DNA of 64,000 bases from Leptasterias polaris (lineage: Eukaryota > Echinodermata > Asteroidea > Forcipulatida > Asteriidae). The notes under the pieces are model-generated. The model made no database searches and was not told the origin of the DNA. It saw nothing but the letters and a program-made list of their open reading frames with translations. Below, piece by piece: positions 32,001 through 45,700 of the stretch. The position numbers and the translations under genes were made by a program. Location of the stretch: contig JAZGTN010000026.1 in NCBI GenBank assembly GCA_037783415.1, positions 1,385,001-1,449,000 on the forward strand, read 5' to 3'. Positions within the stretch are counted from its first letter, which is position 1; every line of letters starts with the position of its first letter.

Positions 32001-35000
32001 GATGTTCCTGGCTTGTCATATGAGGGGGAAGGAAGGAGGAACGGTTGTCTTCTAAAAGGATTAGCATTTACCAATAATACAAAATCAACACGATGATGTC
32101 TCAAATACAAAAGATAAATCTCCTGCAACTAATTTATTTATTTTCAAAATAGTGAGTAGGTACAAAGCATTATAAAAGCACAGCACAGTCAAATTCAATA
32201 GAATGTCTGGCTACTGTACTATACATACAGAATTACAACAAAACGATTGGTCTATTCCTAGAAAATACCTTATTTCACTGATGGCATAAACTAAATTGAT
32301 ACTCACTGGGGACTAAACAAAAATATCCCTCCACAGTGACTAACATTAGACCCTTCAAATTAAGGAGAAATTATGATTATGAGTCCTTTCTCCCTGCCAA
32401 AAGCCAAACAGGAAAGAGAAAGGTCCATAAAGGTCGCAGACTGTAAGAAGCATGAACACTGAGGGCGCACTTGTTATATCCCTGCATTTGATTGATTGGA
32501 GCAATTATAAGTTACATCCGTGTGTATAACAGCTTATTAGATTAAAACAATATCTAATTGAAATGGAATCGACCACAGTCTTCATGTTTGTTTGTAAATG
32601 ACCATTTGCACAGCATGACACGAGCAGAATGAAGCTTCAAGGCCAGCTGAAATCTACTTTCGGCAAATATTGTGCCATTGTGAAAGTCATTGGTTATTGG
32701 GGATGAAGTGATTTAAGGTTGCACACACAGGATGTTTTCACTGTGTAATATTTGACAGCAAGGATTGTTTTTTTCTTACCCGTGTGTACAAAATGCATGT
32801 TTGCAGTTGTATGATTGTAACCAGTCTGTTATGTCTGTTAAAAAAAATGTAGGCTTAGCTCAGCTTTACAATCTACAACAACATTGCCAACTTGGAGTTG
32901 TCATTTAATTAATTAAACTTGTTAAACAGGTTTTTAAGAAATCTGACAGTTTTTAGTTCTTTTATTTGACAATTCAAAGCATGGGGAATCATTTGGCTAG
33001 TTTTGTTTTCTCTTTCTACACTCTGTAATTTTTAACTATTTTTGAAGGCTTTATCCTCCTGCGAACTTGAATCAAAGCTGCTGGTTGGTCAATATTAGAT
33101 AGATTCCATTCAGGCATGCTACTATTGCACCCTGTGTATACATACTTACTTAATGCAACACTGTCGATGTTTATCAGCAATTCAGTTCCAAAGACAAACT
33201 TTATTGGTCTAAAACTTATGTTGTTTAAGTTGTTTTATAATGTTGCCATTTGTGCAAACCTTCAGAAACAATCAAAACACCAAATGAGGTTGAAACCATA
33301 AATAAGAAAGTTGAAAAAACAAATGCTGTTTTGAGGTTAAAACTTAAACAAATTTATTTAGAACAGTTCCGTTTTCTGTCATTCTTTTCTTTGTCTTCAA
33401 GTTTTGTGGAGGATGAATTTGTTATCCCACATACACTTGTAAAAGTAAATAATAGAGCATCTGTGTTCAAAATGGGACAGAAAAACACAATACCTGTATT
33501 CCACTCACGCTGGTGGACTAATAATTCTTTTTCAATTATACACATCCAGATTGCACAATGTGGCAGACGACTTTCAGACTATTTTGGATGACGTCTTTGG
33601 CGCAGATGAATCCGGGATGCCAGACTTCAACATGTCTGCTGTAATGCTGTCGGCAAAGAGGCAGAAGCATGATATGGAAATGAGAGGTCCATATCCTCAA
33701 GCAACTTCCTTCGCAAGAGAACCTCTTATCCCGAATGCAATTCTCAAACGACTCAGCGTAAGTTTAACTCAAACTTATGAAAGTGTTTGTTTTGATTTTC
33801 CAATGGAGAAATGATGGTGTTAGAAAAGCCTGCCAAATTTTTTCCAAATGTTGCTTTCAATATAAATTGCATGGTCAAACTTTGGCAAAGAGTTACCATT
33901 TTTCAACACTTTGCTTTGATTGGCGGAGAATTAAAAAAAAACTTGTGTAATGTTTAATCTTAAAATGTTTAGATAAATGATCTCATAGCTGTTAACGAAT
34001 TTCAAAGTTTGAGCATTTCCCCCAAAATATGTACATCTTTTGCATTGGTACATTTTACACATTTCCTAAATGTCGCCCTCTGTTGACTTGAATATTGTAC
34101 AAACTTTCAGCCAATCAGGAGAGAAAGATTACATAACAAGTTTCCCCTTGATAAAGGTGTGTTATTCTATTGTGAATGAACATTTAAGTTGTGATTTTAT
34201 TGAAATCAAGTACATTGTGATTTTGATGATTTTGTTTTTTGCCAATCCAACAGCCCAATAAATTCCATTTGGCAATATCAAGTGTGTGTGTGAAGGGCAG
34301 CTCCACCAACTCCACAAACTTCATACCAGTAAATTTAAAACCTCCACCCGTCCCCCAAGTAAAATAAAACTTAAATTTAACTTTGGGCCAGAGTTGGCCC
34401 GATGCTGACCAATCTTAATACAGAGCAGATAAAGGTTCCATGATTTGTGGAGACTCTACTTGCTTTATATTTCAGTTCATTTCAAATTCTTTTTTCCTTT
34501 TTTTTCTCCTTTTTTATTATAAAAACTTCCAGGTGTGCTTTTAGATTAATAACAAATTGATGAAACAACTGTACAGTGCACACTATTGAAAGAAGACAGA
34601 CAGCCTTAAGGAATTCAAACAGAGCAGACTTAAGGTCTGGGAAAAAGCAAAAAATATCCCTGTTCAGCTTCACAATTTGGTTGAACAAAACCACTTCCAT
34701 GTAATCTGCAGGTCACTGCACATTTCAATTCAATGCAGTGTATTCAGTTGGTGGAACTGCTCACACAATGAAGCACATTAAATTCTTTTCAAAAGTAACA
34801 CTGCACTTTTCACATAAGAAGTAATTTGTCCATGATCAAATAACCTCCCGGAGGGAGTGTACTCAGTCATACCCTCTACTAGACTGCTGTGAAATCTTAT
34901 TGAAGTGAGCAACATTCTAAATGATGGACCTTGGGAATAAGACACATCAGTCTTTCTAAAGTTTGATTGCCATCAATTTTGAAAAAATGTCATGGACCTT

Positions 35001-38000
35001 TTAGACCTTGTTTATATATAATCCTTATTCCCAGTTGTGTATCACTAATGACAAACAATAGTAATATGATAATGACTTCTACACAGCCAGATATTATTTG
35101 GAATATGACTGCAGTTGAAGTATTCCAGCTCCTACAAGTAACTGAAGTCACATATGAGTCTCTGACACACCTACTGAGTAACCTTAGGACTAAGGAGTTT
35201 GACTTGGTCTTTGACATCGCAAGAAGTAGTGATGAACAAATGCAGGTTAGCTATTGTGGCATTTTCTGCGACTTAATTGCTTGTTTTTTATGCGCCACCG
35301 GTGAAGCCGAAGGGGTATATAGAGTTTTTGCCTTGTTACATTGTGTATAAGTGACAGCAATTGACCCCTTGTGTACCACTCAACGCTTCTGGTATGCTGA
35401 GGTCATGCGCATGTTTTAACACACCAAAAACAGCTATCGTCCAATAATCTGCCTCCTAATTTTGCCTCATTGAGGGCGCTGCTTGAGAGTGTGATGTCAT
35501 ACGCAAGGGGTCTATTTAAAAGAAATTCTCTGTTCCTGCCTTGAATAAATGTTGTGGAGGTTTAAGATTTAAGGTTTTTTCCAAATAAAAAAATATAAAT
35601 CCTTTTAACGAATTATGAGCTTTATTTTTATAAAAAGAAAATAACAAAAAACAACAGCAGGCAAAATGATATTTATGAAGATCAGATGTTTGCCCACAAC
35701 CGTTTGGTCATAACCTTTCCATGTAAAGATAACACTTTATTGTAGGTAGAGCCCCTAAAGGGACAGGCAAAAAAGCAATAACAGTGGTAAAACAAAAACA
35801 GTACACTGCCTCCATACTTGATTACACATAGCATATTTTGTTACCTCAAAACAAATTTTGTTTGCAAGAAATCATTTTGAGGCATGCTAGTATTTGCTGT
35901 GTGCAATTTTTTATAATTACATTCCCTAAGGATCCAAACAGGTTAAATGCATAACTAACTACTACACTGTAACACCTAGGGCAGCTTTAGGATGCAGCAC
36001 CAAAATAAATCACTTGCTAACTCCTTAAGGGCTTATCTTATCTTTACTGATAGCCATGAAGACAAGAGTCAGGCAGACACTTGGCATCTTTCCAGCTAAA
36101 ACAAGTTCACGGTCTGCTCTATATCCCTGCTAAAACAATATTTTCTAATTCATCTTTAAACAAAGAAATGTCATAAAAGAGGGAGGCTATAGGGCCTTTG
36201 GGCCTATCGTTGTGATCAAATTAGGCTTTTGATTGACATCCCGCCTTGAATACATGGAGGGTCATGGACTCTGTTGCCCCTCGTCCTGGTGCCCCATCAA
36301 AAGTTTCCCATAGTTTTTAAGATTCTGCAATGAAGTGCCCTTTGTTTATAAACATGCCAGGGTTGCGTGTGTGCAGACATATTGTTTAATTTGATCGATC
36401 TAATGTAGTGGAAAAGGGAATCATGCAACCAATGCTTAGTAGATTGCTTCCTTCCTTCAAGGAAAAGCCTTCACATGGTTTCCATTTGTATCTTTAAATA
36501 GAGTGCTGAAATAAACCAAGCGCAATTAGTGTCCCTCAAGATCTTACAGATGTTTTATGCACTGCTCACTCAAGCTTTTGTTTCAATTCAAGTGATAAAT
36601 CTTCTGACAACCAGCTGTTTATCATTCCGAATTTGTTTTAAATCAAAGTCTCATTTTGTATAGAATGAAAAAAGGCAATTTCACTCAATTTAAAAGTGTT
36701 TGTTTTCTCAATCTCACACATTGTTAACTCTATACAAGCAGCTGCTCATTCCTTTATAACAAATAAAATGAACTCATGTCTTGTTTTCCAAAAAGAAATG
36801 CCTGTCAGTAAATTTAGAGTTTTGGGAAAGCAAAAATATTGAAGCTGTTTAAAAAACAAAATTTAATCACTCAATAAACAACTCTTCAAATCCTATTCAC
36901 CCTTTACATGGTCAGCCATTTGCATGTAGAGCCTCCAATTGGGGACAGCGGTGAATAGAAGCATATACTGTGTATTGTCATGGTAATGTAATGACTCTTT
37001 CTAAGCAGCTCATATATAAATACAATACAAATGAAGCAATAAAGTCCTGGCTCTACAAGCACATGGCGTATCCATGTAGGTAGTGAGTTGAGCTAAATTG
37101 TACGCTGTTTTTTAACTTGTTGGGACTGTATGAAAAATACAAACCCACAGTCTAAACTAGGGGATTTTTAACAAGACCAACAGGGAAGTTTTTTCATTGA
37201 ACTGCAAACCAATGACTAAAACCATCAGTAAAAAATCCCCTAGTTCTACTTGCATTTGGCATTGACCCAATAACAGGGCTCGAAATTTACACAAGACCGC
37301 AGGCCTGAGGCTAGTGTTTTTAGCATTGGGCCAATAAACATGGGACCGGCAGTTTGGTGGTCTTGTGTTTTTGAATAATAATGCCCAACTCATCTTTAAT
37401 AAAAAAATGTTGTTCAAATGTTGACTTTGAGTCTGATAAACATCTTTATATCATGTTGAGTACTACCCATAAGATCAAACTGTCACAAATTATTTAGTTC
37501 GGTCAAATTTTGAGCTACAAGCTCTGCGGTCTTGTAGATTTTTTCACCGAATTCGAGCCCTGCAATAAGCTTTAAGGCATTGGTTAACTGTGTGTAGAAA
37601 CAGCTAATAAGTTTAAATTCACTGCTAAAGGCTAACCCAGTGGCATATATGTATAGGCAGTCAATTTGTAACCAGAACAAAAGTGTCTGTAATCAATGCT
37701 ACGAAAATAATCTTACTCTAGCTTCACTCTAAACTTGTTTACATAATTTCAAACTTCTATAGGCCTAGAGGCTACATGTATAAGCATCACCTTGCACAAT
37801 TTGTCTAATCACTGACATATAACACAAGTTATTTTATATTTTTGTGCCATTTTCATTCCAAGATCCATAGGAACTAATGCTTTGTTGTCAATCCACAGGA
37901 TTCAATCCCGGATCCGTCTATTGGGAAAGCTATTATCGATTCTTGCTCAGTGCAGTGGGGTCCTGTGAGAGATTGGAGCGTATCTCAGATGGTCAGAGTT

Positions 38001-41000
38001 GGCCCGATGCTGACCAATCTTAATACAGAGCAGATAAAACAACTCAACCAACAAACATTGCCAGTGGTGTGAGTACTCACAGTTAAAATAAAAATTACAA
38101 ATTGGCCAGTGCCTTTGGAGGAGACTTGTAGACCAAGATCTGCAAAAATTATCTTTAATCAGTTTGCTTTGGCCTTATACCTGTGTGGGTTTTTTGAAAG
38201 TCAAAAAGCAACTTTTTCCTCTAGCCATAACAATTGTTTGTTTTGTCAATGAAACTCAGTTAAGACACCCGCATCTTTCCCAAATCAACATTCACACCTG
38301 TTTCAGGGCTAGAAATTAACACTGAACTGCAGGCCTGAGAGGCAAGTGATTTTAGCCTTGGGCCAGTAAACTTGTCTGTTCTCAAAAGCTCTTTGGAATC
38401 TATAACTACAGGGTTAGCAAAAAGTGGAAATGCCATCATTTTAACCTACCTGTTAAAACTTGGATGCCTTTTGTCAGCAATAACTCCCTGAATGTGAAAG
38501 GCTGTTCTTCCTCCCCCCACCCCAAAAGAAAAAAAACTAAAAAAAGGAAAATCACTTACAGTCAAAGAAATACATATTTCCCCCCCCCCAAAAAAAACAA
38601 AAACGAGCACCCACCAAAAGTAAACATTAATACTAATAAATGTTTTCAATAGTCGCCCTTCTTGAGTTCCTTAACAAATTGGCAGCAAATTTCTCTTTTG
38701 TTGACATGTGTAGCTTGGACACATACGCAAGATTGCATTACTGTGGTGATGTGGCAAACACCCTGGTCCATCATGCCATGAGATTATGGGGACCTGTCAA
38801 TACATGGAATGAAACTCGTCTTCATTCCCTGGGCCCACTCTGGACATTACTAAGCCCAAGATATCTCAGACAAATCAACACTCACCATGTAAGTAAATTG
38901 TGGGTTTAGGGGAGTTAGTGTAGGGGTGGGACTTGGAACATATTTTCCCATTCCTATTTTGTCTCTATGGCTCCAAAATTCATCATGCAAAGAAAGTAAA
39001 AAAATAATAATGACAAAATAAGAATTACTCTATTTCTTATTATATTTTTTACATGTAACACATCACAAAACTCCAGTTTGATTTTCAGCATGTTTAAATT
39101 TTATTGTTTTAAATTTGCCGTTATGTCATTCAAATCAGTGCTGACTGTTATATTTTTAAGATGTTTATTAGAAAATGTGAACAAATTAGACACTATCCGA
39201 TGGAGGTACTCCTTCCTCCCACTTTTTGCTGCACTGACCATTTCTTGCATAAATTTTATTAAATGCATGAACCCATTACCTTTGCCATTGTAGAGCAGAT
39301 GTGTCTACCACTAGACCACCAAGCTTGCGAGGCCAGTTTGAATCCTATATAGTAGCAGCGGGGACTGCAACGATTTAATAGTGATAAAAATTGCATCGGG
39401 GATAAATAATACTATATTATGTGTTCTACCCATACACCAATATGTGTTAAGCACTCAGTACTTTCCTGAGTCCTGCAGCGGCAACAAAACACAGTTAGTA
39501 AAGAAATTTTCTAACTTAAATCAATCAGGTTACAAGTCTGCTACCTCTTCTTGGTTCATATACATTTAAAAGAGGGCAAGCGAGAGCTATCATTAACATA
39601 GCATCTGACCTCCCTGAGTGGAGCTGGACACTGGAACAAGTTGAGAGGTAAGCATGTAGACCCATGCCTTATTTGACACTTGCCAACTTTGAAACATCAA
39701 GCCTGAACTTCAAGGGGCTCAACAACTTTCCCCTTGTTAAGGGGCCCTTCTATATAAAGGGTTACATAATGTTGTATTAGAACTTTGCACCCCAATTTCA
39801 AATTGCAATTGCAACTATCAACTAAACTCTGCATTTCCATAGTTTACTTGATGATAGGTTAGGTGAATGTTATTACCAATTTGTTTTAAGAAAAAAATGT
39901 GGTGCATTGTGGTCAATTTCTGGCGTTTCTGATCAGCAGAGTGAGCATTAGAGTTTCGGTCTTGATGCTTGTGTCCTTGAGCAAGATAGTTGAACATTAT
40001 TGTTGTGTTGTCTTTTGGATGGGATATAAAATGACAATGGTCCTTTGTGTTGTGTATTGTGAACCCAGACACCCATCATTTAGGGAAGGGGTGTGGCCGT
40101 GTTTTTGGCACAGTTGGCTGCAAACACCACAGCACCTTGTAAAACCTCACAAGGTTCTTCATAAATTGCGTCTTGTATAGCTCTGCATACATGTCATAGA
40201 AATAAGCGAATATTATCCTGGAACATTGTAATTGCATATAAATTCAAAGATCATAAACCTAATGATGCAAACTGGAACATAGGTTGCTGATCAAACTCTT
40301 CAGTTGTCATCTATCACTTTTAAATGTTTATTTAAAAAATGAACTCTTTGCAACTTTTTTGATGAGTGATACAACAAGTTAAAAGTGTGCAACTTTTGAT
40401 GACAACATTGTTCATTGTCAACAATTGCTGACCTTCTTGATTGTCTCACTGTGATCTTTTCTTCTCAACTTAAAACAGACACTCCTTGGAGGTCTTATGT
40501 AAATTTTAATCTCTTGGCCTTTTACATCGGAATTGTTTAAACTTGTCATTAAGGTTAAGGTGTCTATTGGTAACAAGCCACACATCAAGGACTGATTTAT
40601 TTAAGTCTCTAGATCCAAAGTGAAGGATGACTTGATTAGAACTTAAGAAGAGATTGAAATCACATTATTCATGAGGTAACGCATAGATTCCATGGGCAGA
40701 CCAGATTTCTTACAACAGACACTTAACTCTTTCAGTGCCCACTTTTTGGGGGGGTTTGAACCTAAAATGCCAAGATTTTTTGAGGTTTTTCGAAATTCTG
40801 TATTAAAAAAAAGAAGTCTTTCTCACCAAACAAAATTTCTCTTGCTGATTTGTATTGCCTTATTACGTCCCAAAGTCAATAGTATTTCTTGAGTGATAAT
40901 GCCCTCTCATGGTAACATGTATGTTATGGGTTGTACATGTACAATTGATGACACTTTTTGAATATATAAAAATAGATCATACATAGTACGACCTTGGCAC

Positions 41001-42690
41001 CCTGAAAGAGTTAAGTTTCAATCAAGTTGGAGCAAAATATTAACATTCAATGGAAAAACTGTCATATTTTTCAGTTAAGTTTACTTTTTTTTTTTTTAAG
41101 CAATTAAAATTACCACTGCCCAATCATCAGATGTCAACCCTTTGGTCAAACTTATGGGGCTCCTGCTAAATGATGAATTCTACCAAGTATTAAATTTGCT
41201 AAAAGTGTGCAGTTTTCTTTAACAAAGTGTGACATATATTGTGTACATTGAAGTTAGAGGACGTGGGGCCGATTTCACAAAGAGATAAGACTAGTCTTAT
41301 CTGAAGTGAGGACCAGTAACTGGTCTTAACTTAAGACTAGTCCTATCTCTTAGCATTGCCTAGGACTAGTCCTAAGTTAGGAAGAGTTTTGTGAAATCGA
41401 CCCCAGATTTCAAACTCATTTTATCTACAGAAGAAACCTAAAATGTTTACTCTCCCTTGAAAGTTTAAAAGCAATCTGGTGCAATGTCAGTTCATTGTCA
41501 TCAATAGCTGACCATCATGATTGTCTTGATACAATCTTGTAACATACACTATCCCTGAATGTCTTATGCAAAGTTAATCTCTCCGCCTTTTCCATCAGAA
41601 ATGTAAACAACTCTTAGGATGAAGACCCCCCATGGTCAGATTCAATTGTAACTGTAACTGTATAGTATATGTCTGTCAGTCATTGAAGGGCACCCACATG
41701 GGTCTATTTTTGTGTGTTTTATTATGGTAGTTATGGCAAATATATTTGACCTGAATTGAATCGAATTGAAGTACTCGCACTGCGAAGCAACGACCGCAGC
41801 ACACATTATACTACACAATGCAAATTATCAAAATGTAATATAAAATAGTTCCAATAATGCTTATTCAAAAGTTTCAATAGTTCCAAAGGATGCCCTTGAA
41901 TGTCGAAAAGGAATTTGGAATGGGGTGGTATTTAAAATATTATAATATTAATGAAGTAGTCTTTTGGGTTAAATATCTTCCTGCAAAATGTTGTGCATAC
42001 ATTCATTCATCATTTATCAAATGGTTTGTAGGGGATTTTTTTGAAAGTATTTTACTATCATGGATGTTATCATGGTATTTAAAGAATTTAAGTTAAATCT
42101 CAAACTTTTGAACAATTTAACCAGTTTCATTTTTTGCCCTCATCAGATTCATAAAACGGTTTCTGTTTTATTTGAATTCATCCCATTTCTGCAGAGAGTT
42201 ATTATCATTTGCTTAGCATTAACACTGAGTTACAAGCAGATTTAAATGAAATCCTTCATTTTTTTGTTCTGCAAATATCTAGCCAACTGTCAAAATCCCC
42301 TAAAATTATTCTCATGGATTACTGAACAACAAACTAGTAAAGTCAAGTGCTTTAACTTTAAGAAGCATGATTTTGGGATATCCAAACTTTGATCAACACA
42401 TTGCAACATTTCCTTATCCAAGCTTCAAGACAGCTTCAAGACAAAGCACACACTTTAGAAACTCCCAGGTCAGAATTGACTTGGACAGGACCTGACTCAT
42501 TTCTGGGTCAGTATGACCCGGAAATCTGTGTCAAAATACCCCCAAAATGGGTCAAATAGATGCAGAATCCCAGTTAAGATCCCATGTTGAGGGCGCTGCA
42601 CTGTGGCGACCACCTTGTGTGCTCAGTGTCTTATTAGCTGTTCCGACCTTTCAGTCGGAACAGCTTTTGTTTTCGTCCAGATTTTTATTA

Positions 42691-42732
<42 letters not shown>

Positions 42733-45700
42733 TTTCTTTCCCTAAAATTGTATTGACTTAACCTGTGTCTCTTTCGAACGCCATATGTCCCTTTTAAAAT
42801 TATCATAAGTAGACAAATCATATACCATTGTAAAGCTTAGGCCCTGACTTAAATTTTAGATGTAATTAGATTAAAATTCTTAATTAATTATTCACGTGAC
42901 AGCTGTATGAATATTTAATTAGCCAATCTTGTGCGCACTATATCTCAAGAAGTATACATCCGACCTTCAAACTTTTTTCAGTTATGGACTTGTCTTGTAT
43001 TGTAGATGTGAAATCTGTTCTAACATTTTTCGTCACCTCATCATGACGTCATTTGTAGGCGTATTTTCTTTTTGTGTACAAAAAAATCGTTTTAAATACG
43101 TTTAGGTGGTTCAAACACAAACCGTGGCTACAAAGCTGTGCTTATTGATTAGGTCCAGTCACCTACAATTTACTCAGTTAGTCTGGAAAATGGTTAGGGA
43201 ACTGGGAAAGTAAATCAAGAATGGGACTTATCTCAGTTCGCCCAGAAGTAATCCTTATATATTATTGACAAACAATCTTAATTAATTATTCACGTGACAG
43301 CGGTATGAATATTTAATTAGCCAAACTTGTTTCTGTCATATCTCAAGAAGTAGACTCCTTTGGCATTGGAGATTAGCCTTGGGTAACCGTGACCCCATGT
43401 TGACCTGTACTTCTGGGTCAACCGGAAGTGGGACCATTTCTCAAGCACTACACACTCGATTTTCAAACTTTTTTCAGTTATAGACTCCTTGGGCATGGGA
43501 GATTAGCCTTGGGTAACCGTGACCCCATGTTGACCTTTAGTTCCGGGTCAACCGGAAGTGACAACATATTTCAAGAACTACACAACCAATTTTCAAACTG
43601 TTTTCAGTTATAGACTCCTTGGGCATTGGAGATTAGCCTTGGGTAACCGTGACGCCATGTTGACCTTTACTTCCGGGTCAACCGGAAGTGGGACCATATC
43701 TTAAGAACCACATAACCTATTTTCAAACTTTTTTCAGTTATAGACTCCTTGGGCATTGGAGATTAGCCTTGGGTAACTGTGACCTCATGTTGACCTTTAC
43801 TTCCAGATCAACCGGAAGTGGGACCCTATCTCAAGAACTACACAACCAATTTTTCAAACTGTTTTCAGTTATAGACTCCTTGGACATTGGAGATTAGACT
43901 TAGGTTACCGTGACCCCATGTTGACATTTATTTCAGGGTCAACCGGAAGTGGGACCCTATCTCAAGAATTACACTACCGATTTTCCAACTTTTTTCAGTT
44001 ATAGACTCCTTGTGCATTAAAGATTAGCCTTGGGTAACCGTGACCCCATATTGACCTTTACCTATGGCTCAACCGGAAGTGGGACCATATCTCAAGCACT
44101 ACACACCTGATTTTCAAACTTTTTTCAGTTATAGACTTCTTGGGCATGGGAGATTAGCCTTGAGTAACCGTGACCCCATGTTGACCTTTACTTCCGGGTC
44201 AACCGGAAGTAAGACCATATCTCAAGAACTACACAACCAATTTTCAAACTTTTTTCAGTTCTAGACTCCTAATGGGCATTGGGGATTAGCCTTGGGTAAC
44301 CGTGACCCCATAGCTCGAAAAACCCGTATCTCCCGAACCACACGTCATAAATTCGTCATGATTTGTAGCTTACTTTGACCTTTACTTTCGGTTTCAAACA
44401 AGATCCGATCTTGTTTGATTTGTTTACACTGCGATGAATACGCATGATCACATGCATTCATTTCAAACACGATTACAGGTTATACACAAAGTAATTAGTT
44501 CCATTCTCGAGCTACAAATACAACTTTTATGGTCAACAGAACGGAACAGCTCTGTGATTGTTCACAATCACTATCTCTAGTATTTTTCTTGTTTTTGTCG
44601 CTTTTTCGTACATAATATGAATGTTTATAATGCACACAGGGAAAACAATTTTTACTTGTAAACTGTGATGATATAAATAAAATTGAATTGAATTGATTTG
44701 AATTTTTTTAAAACCAGATTCCAGGTCAACCTGACCCAGAAATGGGTCAGCCGCCCCCCACCTCCCCCCCCCCCCCCCCCCCCCCCCCGGGACCCGGAAT
44801 TAGGGTCAATTCTGGGAGTTAGATTAGCTCAACCTGGAAGCTCATTTTTAAGTTCAAACCAGTGGGGCCCACAGATCCTCTTGATATATATTTAGAATGT
44901 GGGTGTTGTGTGAATCCCAACGGAGTAGCCTTTGATTTGTCTATTTACAGCCTGGGGAAGCTAAGGAAGTTCATTGACCCACGGGAACTGAAGGCTGCAC
45001 CTTTGTCTGTGTTTGCTTCTCCTGATATGTTGGAACAAATTCTGCCCTCTGGTGGGCGGAAACATCAGCAGGTATCTCGCAAAAATCATCTTGTGTTTCT
45101 GTAGCATGAAGAGTTTGAAATTCTCAGTTTTATCAAAATTTACGGCTACGGCTACAGCAATAATTGTAGCTGAGGGTGTTGCTAAAGATGTCCTATACTT
45201 CAATGCAGGATGACGCGGCAATGTAGCCATAGCCATATATATGTAGCCGCCAATTTGGACACGGCCTTGGATCATATTAGCCCTCTATCTCTGAAGAAAC
45301 AAAATTATGTTCTTAAGGCTTCCTTTTTTGTGGTTTTATGAATACACAATCTCCCTCCCACCTCTTTTTCTAATAAACACTTTGGTTCTTTTATCCGTTA
45401 TTCAGTAGGCCTATGTTTTTATTCCTTCTCAAAAGCCACCCTCCAAAATGGGGTTAAGAACTGTGACTAAAATTTATTATTTCTGAAGTGGATGGATTGT
45501 TACCTTCAAAATCTTATGCCAAATAAGTATGGTGCATTAAAAAAAAAACCATCATTGACTTTTGTCTCTTGAAAATTGTCTCAGCAAACAAAGGAGATTG
45601 CTAGGCTATTGAAGAGCAGCAAGGATCCCATTGGGACTTGGGATGCAGAAGACTTCAGATCAATGGGGAGAGCTGCCAGTGGACTTGATGTAGATGACTT

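Larger units (their letters stand above)
42453..44823. mobile_element. GGGTCA-rich element, copy 4, split by a 2.1-kb insertion
   Basis: The left part (42453-42586) and right part (44710-44823) match the two ends of the copy at 2836-3279 (AACTCCCAGGTCAGAATTGAC ... GGACCCGGAATTAGGGTCAATTCTGGGAGTT-like sequence). GGGTCA-gta-TGACCC is at 42505-42519. The material between begins at about 42587 and ends in TAAAATTGAATTGAATTG (44680-44697), a LINE-like tail. A 25-nt C run lies at 44764-44788. Confidence 0.55.

Noticed and set aside
33250..33591. 113-codon ORF overlapping exon 4
   Set aside because: The upstream part lies in intron sequence and is out of phase with exon 3; the real exon begins at 33550 in a different frame.
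34130..34178. Possible exon CCAATCAGGAGAG... with donor AAAG|GTGTGT
   Set aside because: It would end in phase 1, while the next exon needs phase 0; the encoded peptide is not repeat-like.
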